A stretch of 26,939 nucleotides of DNA from an uncultured Flavobacterium sp. (GTDB lineage: Bacteria > Bacteroidota > Bacteroidia > Flavobacteriales > Flavobacteriaceae). The notes under the pieces are model-generated. The model was not told the DNA's origin and ran no database searches. It saw nothing but the letters and a program-made list of their open reading frames with translations. Position 1 is the stretch's first letter. Each line of letters begins with the position of its first letter. Positions 19,101 to 26,100 of the stretch are shown here, piece by piece. The stretch covers positions 1-26,939 of the forward strand of contig NZ_CAMLMK010000032.1 in NCBI RefSeq assembly GCF_946481155.1, given 5' to 3'. The position numbers were made by a program, and so were the translations under genes.

Positions 19101-20120
19101 AACACACCGGTTACTTATTGTACAAGTGAAACACCATCTGCCTTAACTGCTACGGCGCCACCGGGTTATACCCTACAGTGGTTTACGGTTCCGGTGGGAG
19201 GTACTGGAGATGTGAATGCCCCAGTTCCGTCAACGGCAATAGCGGGAACAACCACTTACTATGTTGCTTTAGTGGATGCCGGCGGATGTATAGGGCCAAG
19301 AATACCAATTGATGTTATAGTAACTAATTTGGTTACTCCGGTAGTAGGATTTACTTATGATAATGCGCTGTATTGTGTTGGAGGATCTGCTCCTGTGATT
19401 ACAACAGCAGCAGGATTTACTACTGGCGGTACTTTCACGGCTACCCCTTCAGGATTGTCTGTCGATGAGGCAACCGGAGCCATTGCTCTTTCCGCAAGTA
19501 CTCCCGGGGTTTATACGATTACGTATTCCATTCAGGGCCAGGGTTGTAATCTTGCCGGAGAGGAAAGTGTAGTAATCACAGTTAATGAAACACCGTTGGT
19601 TGCGATTGACGATGTTTGCGAAAATCAGTTGTTATTGCTGAACGCGACTCCGGTGAATGGGTCTTTCAATCCAAATGCAGTGGATTATTTATGGACAGAC
19701 GAAAACAATGTAACCGTTGGCGCAAACAGTGCGACCTTCAATGTAGATGAGTATTTAGCTCAAAACCCTACAGTGAACTTCCCTGTGACATTCAGCGTGA
19801 CTGTTGATTCCGATGGTTGTCTTGCCACAGAAGAATTTACTGTAACCAGTAATCCGTGCAGAATTATCCCCAGAGGTATTTCTCCAAACGGTGACGGGTC
19901 AAATGATACTTTCGACCTGACAGGAATGGGAGTGAAAGAGCTTATTATCTTTAACCGCTATGGTATGGAAGTGTATTCTTTCAGCGGAAATTATAGCAAT
20001 CAGTGGACGGGTGTCTCCAATAAAGGGGAAGAGTTGCCTGACGGAACGTATTTCTACAATATAGTGAAGGAGGATAACAGCACCATTACCGGCTGGGTAT
20101 ATATCAACGGACAACATTAA
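13194..20120 (+). CDS. giant FN3/jelly-roll adhesin with T9SS type B C-terminal domain
   Basis: A 2308-aa exported protein. The signal peptide spans about 44 residues (ending NAAFAQ). Domains by eye: jelly-roll (45-215), FN3 (216-300), PPC-like (304-468), FN3 (469-563), then alternating jelly-roll and FN3 units (to ~1360; FN3s start near 740, 998 and 1261), a distinct module (1358-1475), FN3 (to 1565), a PPC-like domain (to ~1705), a carbohydrate-binding-like jelly roll (to ~1890) and Ig-like repeats. It ends in the gliding-motility-associated (CHU_C, type B) sorting domain from about 2220, with ISPNGDGSNDTF, FNRYGMEVY and LPDGTYFYNI. Each FN3 starts and ends with Cys and carries the YYVRAVCG...WxGPF pattern, suggesting disulphides. 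Start ATG 13194 gives the signal peptide directly. The PorP/SprF gene follows, the arrangement known for type B cargo. It is likely a surface adhesin for gliding, attachment or polysaccharide binding; the ligand is unknown. Confidence 0.92.
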   Translation: MQKEITLLNWIPISRFFSGTGRNFGISILMLFAFGLFSNAAFAQGLPLEDLNGGIPATWAITSNQTVTNNWVPTTATGGYAGTPGAMVNPSLNATVGTTAEYYLITPQFTTPNVTEIRFHTKQGSFTNRGTTYQLRLSTANQPDINSFNVVLQSWTEATLNVSATTYEEKIVTLPDLPANVPVYLAFVAVTQQQAGNPNSVGDTWFVDNIRVIESCAKVTGINTTMSANGGLINWTHPTATAFEVQVVPQGTGIAATGTPVNGFSYNATGLTDGTDYDVYIKTFCDATTGSLWAGPFPIRTARLGLSCATPVIVPTNISTTPYVLSTNLNTFYDNQTYTPLTSIGLGCQPVGSTTNWLNGEHAFLSYTPTVSGLVNVSLATSNNPSTNCYNNLSSVFIFDSCTGIGTTANCLGSMVTGEPSGVTSAQLQNLYLLGGQTYYFVISSPYQHSSTPAGSPGLCFTFTLSQPSCPIPSGMSYDNLLQTSARFSWTNPQNLVSAWEYIAKPASQGAPIAADVLTPTSTNSNNTVSGLIANTNYNFYVRSVCGGVPGPWSNPFPFTTQCTVFPTPYHTDFTGATATAPEPCWTSLDLNNDGRFFTYGGDPGIANPPQGQILKLNTGVAGNLTNDMVSTPQIHLDGITQKRLRYKVNVYGNWGPSVNPTPGPGSFEIKLSTTGVGPQNFSTTLAPLASYTTGYHYIEKIVPLPNIAGDVNIAWVVPSGATQTGNWIYIDDVTVEDLPACSEPSYPVITAGSITTSSAEVSWTNGYNNTQWEIVVQPIGTGVPTTPGIIVTTNPYTLTGLNSSTRYEVYVRAVCSASLQSTWAGPINFITVCTTQPIPYYETLNDTDVNTKKFCWSIDNRNGDNNAMWRINATQATINPQDLFMNPFVSYDDYLISAHVNVVGTKMLKFKYKVAANIFNPIERSNFEVLMSTSPDMSNPTVLIPAHDVTNADFMEDFVIFTGTGPAYFAFHLPSDMDLPRNTGVLTIDDFSIDDAPACPNPSVLMASNVLTTSATLSWTPGYNETQWEMVLQSPNAGVPTGSGTVVNTNPTYNATGLAQNTAYEYYVRAVCGSNYSAWIGPFRFRTICNVLPTPFIETFETDSPTESCWTIVNNNGDSNLWDLGMPVNPIFGAQMAALNCYTNGNSDDWLISPTIAVQPNQRLRFYYKSLYEPVIGNDLKVKLSTNGVDISQFTTTIYDTDVTGTINNVDVREMVINLTGITAPTNINIAFQVPPGTPGPEGLRGTYLEIDNVIVETIPACPSVFNVTTNTTNLTDTTATINWETAGSETSWEISVQPFGTAAPVGNTLPQYLRTATAHPYTITGLTPSTRYQYYVRAVCSGSSQSAWAGPFEILTKCDLSNICEYTITLNNGTTGQVYQGIDIIQNGVVQQTLTFPVAMPNQPPASIDYQVFLCSGIEFNLFWRGSGSGLQYSQAQIVVRDQSGTVVWTSPLGLGTINTNIYTGVSNCAAITCPQPTNLAVNNMGVLSWTPGGSETQWEVFVQPLGQGSIPQSGIIVNTPSYTPVASDFLYPTAGTNEFFVRAVCGPSNKSYWTGPKVFIKNDEPATAIPLQVNTDGTCASQGTKASFIGATASSVATSCSGINGGDIWYEFVATSKVHTVEVSNFNPGSYYASSYTGSFPTIVLSLYEVQANGSLVEKACSENNALVARYSSELTVGNTYKIRVKYAATEFVDKKFDICVSTPSDICDMDAFNYSFEKLVMQNVTGILTIIHSKVVPGWRTNTDWGTMFFHEASNSPGVIPYEGSQCIQLTQDGAAAWDPNDPNIKGLYKDFDTPSEVRKVDYSFASASRLSGNGTTVELWAGPPSGPFTMLTDHTSSSLAWSLRTGTYDVPAGQTTTRFIFRVRGNAIGHLLDAANFKVNTDIITEDATLSCDETSLTVEAAGVGEWIADANNPAATVIATPTSGTTAISGFNTPGVYTYYWKTRYCEKPMTVTYQGFNEVPTVNTPVTYCTSETPSALTATAPPGYTLQWFTVPVGGTGDVNAPVPSTAIAGTTTYYVALVDAGGCIGPRIPIDVIVTNLVTPVVGFTYDNALYCVGGSAPVITTAAGFTTGGTFTATPSGLSVDEATGAIALSASTPGVYTITYSIQGQGCNLAGEESVVITVNETPLVAIDDVCENQLLLLNATPVNGSFNPNAVDYLWTDENNVTVGANSATFNVDEYLAQNPTVNFPVTFSVTVDSDGCLATEEFTVTSNPCRIIPRGISPNGDGSNDTFDLTGMGVKELIIFNRYGMEVYSFSGNYSNQWTGVSNKGEELPDGTYFYNIVKEDNSTITGWVYINGQH

Positions 20121-20130
20121 AAGAGAGATA

Positions 20131-20168
20131 AAGACTGTCTGCTTACAGGAATGAAAGCAGGCAGTCTT
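20131..20168 (+). promoter_or_regulatory. strong hairpin between the type B adhesin and porP/sprF
   Basis: A 12-bp stem pairs AAGACTGTCTGC (20131-20142) with GCAGGCAGTCTT (20157-20168) through one T-G pair, around a 14-nt loop. No U-tract follows, and the hairpin ends 18 nt before ATG 20187. It may be a weak terminator or attenuator that sets the adhesin:SprF ratio, or an mRNA-end stabiliser. Confidence 0.65.
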
Positions 20169-20186
20169 ATTAATATAAAGCTGAAA

Positions 20187-21122
20187 ATGAAAAAAATATA
20201 TTTTGCGCTCCTTCTGATGGCAGCAATTACTTCAGAAGTACAGGCACAGCAAGACCCACATTATACGCAATATATGTATAATATGAACGTGATGAATCCT
20301 GCTTATGCGGGTTCAAAAGAGAAATTGGCAGTGGGGATTTTATACAGAGAGCAGTGGACTAATGTTGATGGCGCCCCAAAAACGGCAACCCTCGCGTTGC
20401 ACAGCCCTGTAGGTAAAAATGTAGGTTTGGGACTTTCCGCAGTATCTGATAAAATCGGGCCTGTTGAAGAGAATAATATCTATGCGGATTTTTCGTATAC
20501 TTTAAATCTGGGAGGCGAACACCGTCTTGCTTTAGGATTAAAAGCAGGTGTTACTTTCCATAAAGCCGGACTTTTCAGCGATATCGGGAATGGTTATGTT
20601 CCTCAGCCGGGTGATGTGGCCTTCAGTGAAAACGTCAGCAACACCTATTTTAATGTAGGCAGTGGAATTTTCTATTATACGCAGAAATATTATCTGGCAT
20701 TCTCGGTGCCGAATATGTTAGACGCCAAGCACCTTGACGTACAGGTAAACGGAGATGAGTATCAATTCGGAAGTGAAACGCAGCACTATTTTTTCACGGG
20801 TGGCTATGTGTTCAATTTATCTGAAAACACAAAGTTCAAGCCTTCCTTTATGCTGAAGTCGGCTTTTAATGCGCCAGCCTCTTTGGACTTGTCTGCCAAC
20901 TTTTTGTTTTTCGACAAATTTGAAGCAGGCGCGACTTATCGTCTTGAAGATTCTTACGGCGCCATGGTAAATTATGCGGTAACGCCATCGATAAGAATCG
21001 GGTATGCCTACGATCATATTGTTTCTGATCTGAAAGTGGCTACGCCGGCATCTCACGAATTCATGTTGTTGTTTGATGTGAATTTCGCTAAAAAGACATC
21101 CGTATCTCCAAGGTATTTCTAA
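20187..21122 (+). CDS. PorP/SprF family type IX secretion membrane protein
   Basis: A 311-aa outer-membrane beta-barrel-type protein. The signal peptide (MKKIYFALLLMAAI to VQAQ) leads into the family signature QQDPHYTQYMYNMNVMNPAYAG, then YREQW and GAPKT, followed by many short amphipathic strands and a strand-like C-terminus ending RYF. In F. johnsoniae the relative SprF is required for surface delivery of SprB, a type B protein encoded next to it. Here the neighbour is likewise a type B adhesin, so this is probably its dedicated partner. I chose ATG 20187 because it gives a clean signal peptide. The in-frame ATG at 20151 would add 12 residues and lies in the loop of the hairpin at 20131-20168. 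The next gene starts 17 nt after the stop, so they are co-transcribed. The gene is a paralogue-rich family member; I do not assign it as sprF itself. Confidence 0.92.
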   Translation: MKKIYFALLLMAAITSEVQAQQDPHYTQYMYNMNVMNPAYAGSKEKLAVGILYREQWTNVDGAPKTATLALHSPVGKNVGLGLSAVSDKIGPVEENNIYADFSYTLNLGGEHRLALGLKAGVTFHKAGLFSDIGNGYVPQPGDVAFSENVSNTYFNVGSGIFYYTQKYYLAFSVPNMLDAKHLDVQVNGDEYQFGSETQHYFFTGGYVFNLSENTKFKPSFMLKSAFNAPASLDLSANFLFFDKFEAGATYRLEDSYGAMVNYAVTPSIRIGYAYDHIVSDLKVATPASHEFMLLFDVNFAKKTSVSPRYF

Positions 21123-21139
21123 TTAAAAGAAGCTAGAAA

Positions 21140-23011
21140 ATGAAAAGAACCTATATAAAAATAAGCTTGTTATTATTGATGGCGACAGCCTATGCCCAGG
21201 ACAAGAAGTCTAAACAGGCCGATCAGTTTTTTGAAAGCTACCAATACGTTAATGCCATTGAAGAATATCTGAAATTAACAGATAAAGATGGTGCGGCGCC
21301 TTACGTTGCTAAACAATTGGCGGACAGCTATTATAACATCAATAACGTTACCGAAGCTTCAAAATGGTACGGAAAAGCACTGGAAGGGAAAGCCGATGCT
21401 GAAACCCTTTTCCGCTATGCCCAGACCCTGAAGGCTTTAGGGAACTATCAGGAAGCCAATAGGCAGATGGATGCTTTTGCTGCTTTAACGCCGAACGATG
21501 TAAGGGCTAAAGAACACACAGCCAATCCAAACTATATTCCAAGCCTGTTCAATAAATCGAAGCAGTTTGATGTGGCAGCAACCACTATCAGCGTTAAAGG
21601 GAGCAATGATTTCGGAGCGGTTTTGTCAAACGACAACATCTTATATTTTGCAAGTACCAGAAATACTTCAAAAAAGACAGATAAATGGGACAATCAGCCT
21701 TATCTGGATATTTTCCAGGCAACACGAAATGCAGACGGAAGCTTGTCAGAAGCTACTGAAATCAAAGAATTAAATACCGCTTTTCATGACGGTCCAATAG
21801 CTATCAGCAATGATGGTACTACTATGTTTTTCGCACGGGACGGCCACAGTGAGGGTCAATTTCAGAAAAACAAAAACAACAACACAAAAATTGGTCAGCA
21901 AGGGCTTTATAAAGCCACAAAATCAGGAGGTAAGTGGTCGCAGATTGAAGCGTTGCCTTTTAACAGCACGAGCTATTCGGTAACCAATCCGAGTTTGAGC
22001 AAGGACGGGAAAACGCTTTATTTTGCTTCCAACATGCCGGGCGGTTTCGGTGAATCGGATTTGTGGAAAGTAAGTGTCGATGCCAATGGTTATGGAACGC
22101 CTCAGAATTTAGGTGCGACGATCAATACTCCGGGTAAAGAGAATTTTCCGTTTATCGCTGAAGACAATGTGCTGTATTTTGCATCCTCAGGGAAGCAGGG
22201 ATTTGGAGGTTTAGATGTTTTTAAAATCGATTTAAATTCGGAAACCGAAGCCCAGAATCTCGGAAAGCCCGTGAATACTGAAAAAGATGATTTCGCCTTC
22301 AGTTTTAATACTACGGCTAATGTTGGTTATTTTTCGTCTAACCGAAATGGTTCCGATGCTATTTTTTCAGCAATGGGTATTTGTAAAGCGGAAGCGGTTG
22401 CCGTCGTGACCAATAAAAAAACAGGAGCGGCACTGTCAAATGCATCGGTAGCGATTTTAGATGCGCAAGGAAATACTATCGCTGAGAAAATGACCGATGC
22501 GAGCGGAAGCGTGCGTTATGATGTGGAATGCCTTACGAATTATGCTTTCCGGGTAACCATGCAAAATTTTGAAACGGCCACTTTCCAGCTTCAGCAAATC
22601 AAGTCGGGAGAACTGATTATTTCGGCAGCATTACTGCCAACGGAAGTCATCATCACCGATACGGAAGTCATTTTGAACAACGTTTATTTTGAATTCAACA
22701 AAAGCAATATCACAGCACAGGGCGCTAACGAACTGGACAAACTGGTTACTGTAATGAAGGAACATCCGACGATGGTAATTTTTGTAAAATCACACACCGA
22801 CTCAAAAGGAAGTGCTTCCTACAATCTTACATTGTCCGGACAAAGAGCACAGGCAACAGTGGAATATCTGATTTCGAAGGGAATAGGAAGAGAACGCATA
22901 AGCGGGAAAGGATTCGGAAATACGTCTCCGAAAGTCATTTGCGGTTCCAACTGTACGGAAGAACAGCATGCGCAAAACAGGCGATCAGAATTTATTATTG
23001 TGAAAAAATAG
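21140..23011 (+). CDS. OmpA-family protein with TPR, PD40 propeller and CRD (PorE-like)
   Basis: A 623-aa protein with the domain order of T9SS component PorE. A signal peptide ends in TAYAQ (residues 1-20), with no Cys for lipidation. TPR-like repeats cover ~22-130. PD40 beta-propeller blades span ~150-410, with recurring (L/M)YFAS and NP(S)LSKDGKTLYFAS motifs. A carboxypeptidase-regulatory-like Ig domain covers ~420-495 (KKTGAALSNASVAILD). An OmpA C-terminal peptidoglycan-binding domain covers ~512-623 (NVYFEFNKSNI; HTDSKGSASYN with the binding Asp; NRRSEF with the binding Arg). It should sit in the periplasm or outer membrane and tie the PorP/SprF protein or adhesin complex to peptidoglycan. 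Such OmpA genes commonly follow porP/sprF paralogues in Flavobacteriia. It lies 17 nt downstream of the porP/sprF-like gene. It may be a paralogue rather than the core PorE. Confidence 0.9.
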   Translation: MKRTYIKISLLLLMATAYAQDKKSKQADQFFESYQYVNAIEEYLKLTDKDGAAPYVAKQLADSYYNINNVTEASKWYGKALEGKADAETLFRYAQTLKALGNYQEANRQMDAFAALTPNDVRAKEHTANPNYIPSLFNKSKQFDVAATTISVKGSNDFGAVLSNDNILYFASTRNTSKKTDKWDNQPYLDIFQATRNADGSLSEATEIKELNTAFHDGPIAISNDGTTMFFARDGHSEGQFQKNKNNNTKIGQQGLYKATKSGGKWSQIEALPFNSTSYSVTNPSLSKDGKTLYFASNMPGGFGESDLWKVSVDANGYGTPQNLGATINTPGKENFPFIAEDNVLYFASSGKQGFGGLDVFKIDLNSETEAQNLGKPVNTEKDDFAFSFNTTANVGYFSSNRNGSDAIFSAMGICKAEAVAVVTNKKTGAALSNASVAILDAQGNTIAEKMTDASGSVRYDVECLTNYAFRVTMQNFETATFQLQQIKSGELIISAALLPTEVIITDTEVILNNVYFEFNKSNITAQGANELDKLVTVMKEHPTMVIFVKSHTDSKGSASYNLTLSGQRAQATVEYLISKGIGRERISGKGFGNTSPKVICGSNCTEEQHAQNRRSEFIIVKK

Positions 23012-23023
23012 GATTATGCTGTT

Positions 23024-23050
23024 TTGTAGTAAAAGGTACACTTAAATTTG
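23024..23050 (+). promoter_or_regulatory. predicted Bacteroidota-type promoter for the 23147 gene
   Basis: A perfect -7 box TAAATTTG (23043-23050; consensus TAnnTTTG) lies downstream of a TTG (23024-23026) with a 16-nt spacer, close to the described 17-23 nt. It begins 13 nt after the OmpA gene's stop and would give a leader of roughly 90 nt. Confidence 0.6.
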
Positions 23051-23086
23051 TAGTCAGATTATGAGTATGCCCTAAATAAAATATCT

Positions 23087-23124
23087 AATGGCTAACCTCT
23101 GTTAACAACAAGAGGTTGGCTATT
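23087..23124 (+). promoter_or_regulatory. hairpin in the leader of the 23147 gene
   Basis: A 14-bp stem pairs AATGGCTAACCTCT (23087-23100) with AGAGGTTGGCTATT (23111-23124) through two G-U pairs, around a 10-nt loop. There is no U-tract. It ends 22 nt before the ATG, like the hairpin before the porP/sprF-like gene. Confidence 0.6.
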
Positions 23125-23146
23125 GGCCATAAATAAACCGGATGAA

Positions 23147-26100
23147 ATGAAAAAGATTTTTACACTATTAGCAGGATTAATGTTTGTTGGTTCAGTCGTG
23201 GCGCAAAACGAGCCCAATGACTGTGTCAACGCGATTGTGGTATGCGGAAACGGAGCTTTTAGTTCAAATGCCGACGGTATCGGGAATATACAGGAAGTAG
23301 CAGGATGCAGCAGTTCTGAACATAATTCCCTTTGGATAAAAATTAACATCGTTCAATCAGGGACACTGGGTTTTACTCTTATTCCCGATGATCCCGATAT
23401 TAATGTTGATTATGATTTTTGGGTCTACGGCCCGAACCGATCCTGCTCAAATTTAGGAAGCCCTATCCGTTGTAATACCACTAATCCTGCTGCGGCCGGA
23501 CTAGCGGACAACCAAACAGGAATGAATAATTCTAATGTGGCTACAACAGGCGGCCCCGGTGCGAGTGGTACCGGATACGTTTTCTGGCTTAATGTTGTTG
23601 CGGGACAATTCTACTATATCGCTATTGACAGGCCCGTGGGAGATGGTGGATTCCAGATCCAGTGGAACGGAACTGCCATGAACGGCACCGGGGCTTTTCC
23701 GGCACCGCCAACAGCAAACCAAATCCCGGATGTAGTCACCTGCAGCGTTACGCCGAATGTCGGTATTTTTGATCTTAATGCGGTGAGGAGCCAGATAAAT
23801 GCTGATTTGGCCGGAAATACTATTAATTTTTATACAACTTATGCCAATGCGGTAGACGGGATAGCGCCATTGCCAAATATTATCGGTAACACCTCTAATC
23901 CCCAGCGTATTTATGCCAAAGTGGTCAATAATGTTGCGGGTTGTAATACGATTACCGATTTTAACCTGAGGGTTGTTCAGGTGCCTAATTCGGGTATTGC
24001 AGTTTCTGATACGGATGTTTGTTCAGGGGAAAATGTTACGGTCACCATAACGGGGCCGCCAAATGTCACCGTTGAATATAAAATAAACGGAGGTGCAGTG
24101 CAAACGGCCTTGCTGGGCGCTTCGGGAGTATTTCAGTTTACAGAAGCCATATCAGCCAATACAACCTATACTTTAGTGAGAAGTATGGTTTTAGATACCA
24201 ACAATGCAATTGTCTGTTCCCAAATAGAAAATGAAACGGTATCGGTTGTCGCGAATGCATTACCCACAATTACAGGAACATTTACAGCTTGCCAGGGGCT
24301 GACAACTCAGTTAACAGGTTCGGAAACACCGGCTGCGGTGAGTCCGTGGACCTCTTCTGACACTTCTGTTGCAACGATAAATGCAACCGGACTGGTGACA
24401 GGAGTTTCAGTTGGATCATCGACAATTACTTATACAAACAGCAATGGATGTTCCGCTTCAACTATTGTTAGTGTTACTGCGTTGCCAACAATTACGGGTT
24501 CCGAGGTATTATGTGAAAATAGTACAACGCAGCTGACAGGCTCGGGAATACCGGCGGTTTCCAATGCATGGGCATCGTCCGATACTGCTGTGGCTACAGT
24601 GAACGCCACAGGTTTGGTAACAGGAATTTCAGCCGGAACTACTACAATTACTTACACGAACAATAACGGATGTACTGCTACAGCTTCCGTAACTATAAAT
24701 GCATTACCGACGATCAGCGGGACATTATCTGCTTGTCAGGGGAATACAACGCAACTGACAGGCTCCGGAACACCGGCGGCTTCAAATGCCTGGGTTTCTT
24801 CCAATACATCGTTGGCAACAGTAGATGGGTCAGGATTGGTTACAGGAGTTTCTGCCGGAACAGTTACGATTACTTACACAAACAGTATCGGATGTGCGAC
24901 AACTGCAACTGTAACGATTAATGCCTTGCCAACGATATCCGGAACATTGTCTGCCTGTATTGCATCGGCCTCTCAATTATCAGGATCTGATGTCCCGGCT
25001 GCAGTAAATGCATGGGTGTCTTCTAATCCCGGAGTGGCAACGATTAGTGCAAGTGGCTTGGTTTCGGCGATTACCATTGGAACAACAACCATAACCTATA
25101 CAAACAACAACGGATGTTCCACCACGGCGACATTTACCGTAAATGATTTGCCAACGGTTACGGGCACGAATAGTATTTGCGTTACTGCTACAACACAATT
25201 AACGGGTTCGGGAACTCCCGCAGCATCAAATCCCTGGACATCCTCCGATACAAGTGTTGCTGTTGTAACTTCTAACGGGATTGTGGCCGGCGTTGCTGCA
25301 GGTACGGTCACGATTACTTATACTAACAGCAATGGCTGTTCGAACACAAGTACGGTTACGGTTACTGCTTTGCCTGTAATAAGCGGCACATTGTCTGCCT
25401 GTGTGGGCGGTACGACACAGTTAACCGGTTCTGCAACACCGGCAGTATCAAATGCATGGAGCTCATCGAATACTGCAGTGGCTACAGTAAGTATGGCAGG
25501 ATTGGTGTCCGGGCTTTCATCCGGAACGACAACCATTACATATACAAACACTAACGGATGTCAGGTAACAGCAGTGGTGACCATAAATGCCTTGCCAACC
25601 ATTGGGGGAACATTAACCGCCTGTATCAATGGCACGACGCAGTTAACGGGTTCGGGAACACCGGCAGCTTCAAATGCTTGGGTATCCTCTACGACGGGAG
25701 TAGCTACAGTTAGTGGAACCGGATTGGTAACAGGAGTCGCCGTTGGAAGCACGACCATTACTTATACGAACAGCAATGGGTGCTCGACAGCTACTGTGAT
25801 AGATGTATTATCAACGCCAACGGCTACTATTTCGATTTCCGGTGCTTCGACAATCTGTACCGGAACTACCACTGATATAACCATCAGCGGGACTCCAAAT
25901 ACAACGGTGAGCTATACTGTGAATGGGACACCGGCAACTGTTAGTTTACCAGCATCGGGCACAGTAACTTTTACAACTGCAAATTTATCTGCACAGACCA
26001 CCTATCAGCTTGTGAGTGTTTCCACCGGTTCGGGATGTTCGGGTGTGTTAACGCAAGCTGTTGTTGTAACGATAGCAGCACAGCCTACGGCTTCAATTTC

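Noticed and set aside
20151..20186. ATG 20151 as the start of the PorP/SprF gene.
   Set aside because: It lies in the hairpin loop and adds 12 residues before a complete signal peptide that begins at 20187.
21116..21139. TTTCTA / TAGAAA inverted repeat at the porP/ompA junction as a hairpin.
   Set aside because: The stem is only 6 bp, AT-rich, with a 12-nt loop, so it is too weak to call.
24670..24921. Alternative-frame reading within the BIG2 repeat region.
   Set aside because: It is a shadow of the repeat-coding frame; the periodic codons open other frames too.
24980..25758. Several minus-strand open frames across the BIG2 repeats.
   Set aside because: They recur with the 222-bp period and are antisense shadows of the repeated coding sequence, with no signal or known motif.
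24257..25810. Regular 222-bp repeats as a CRISPR-like array.
   Set aside because: The repeats are coding, contiguous and without spacers, and encode BIG2-like domains.
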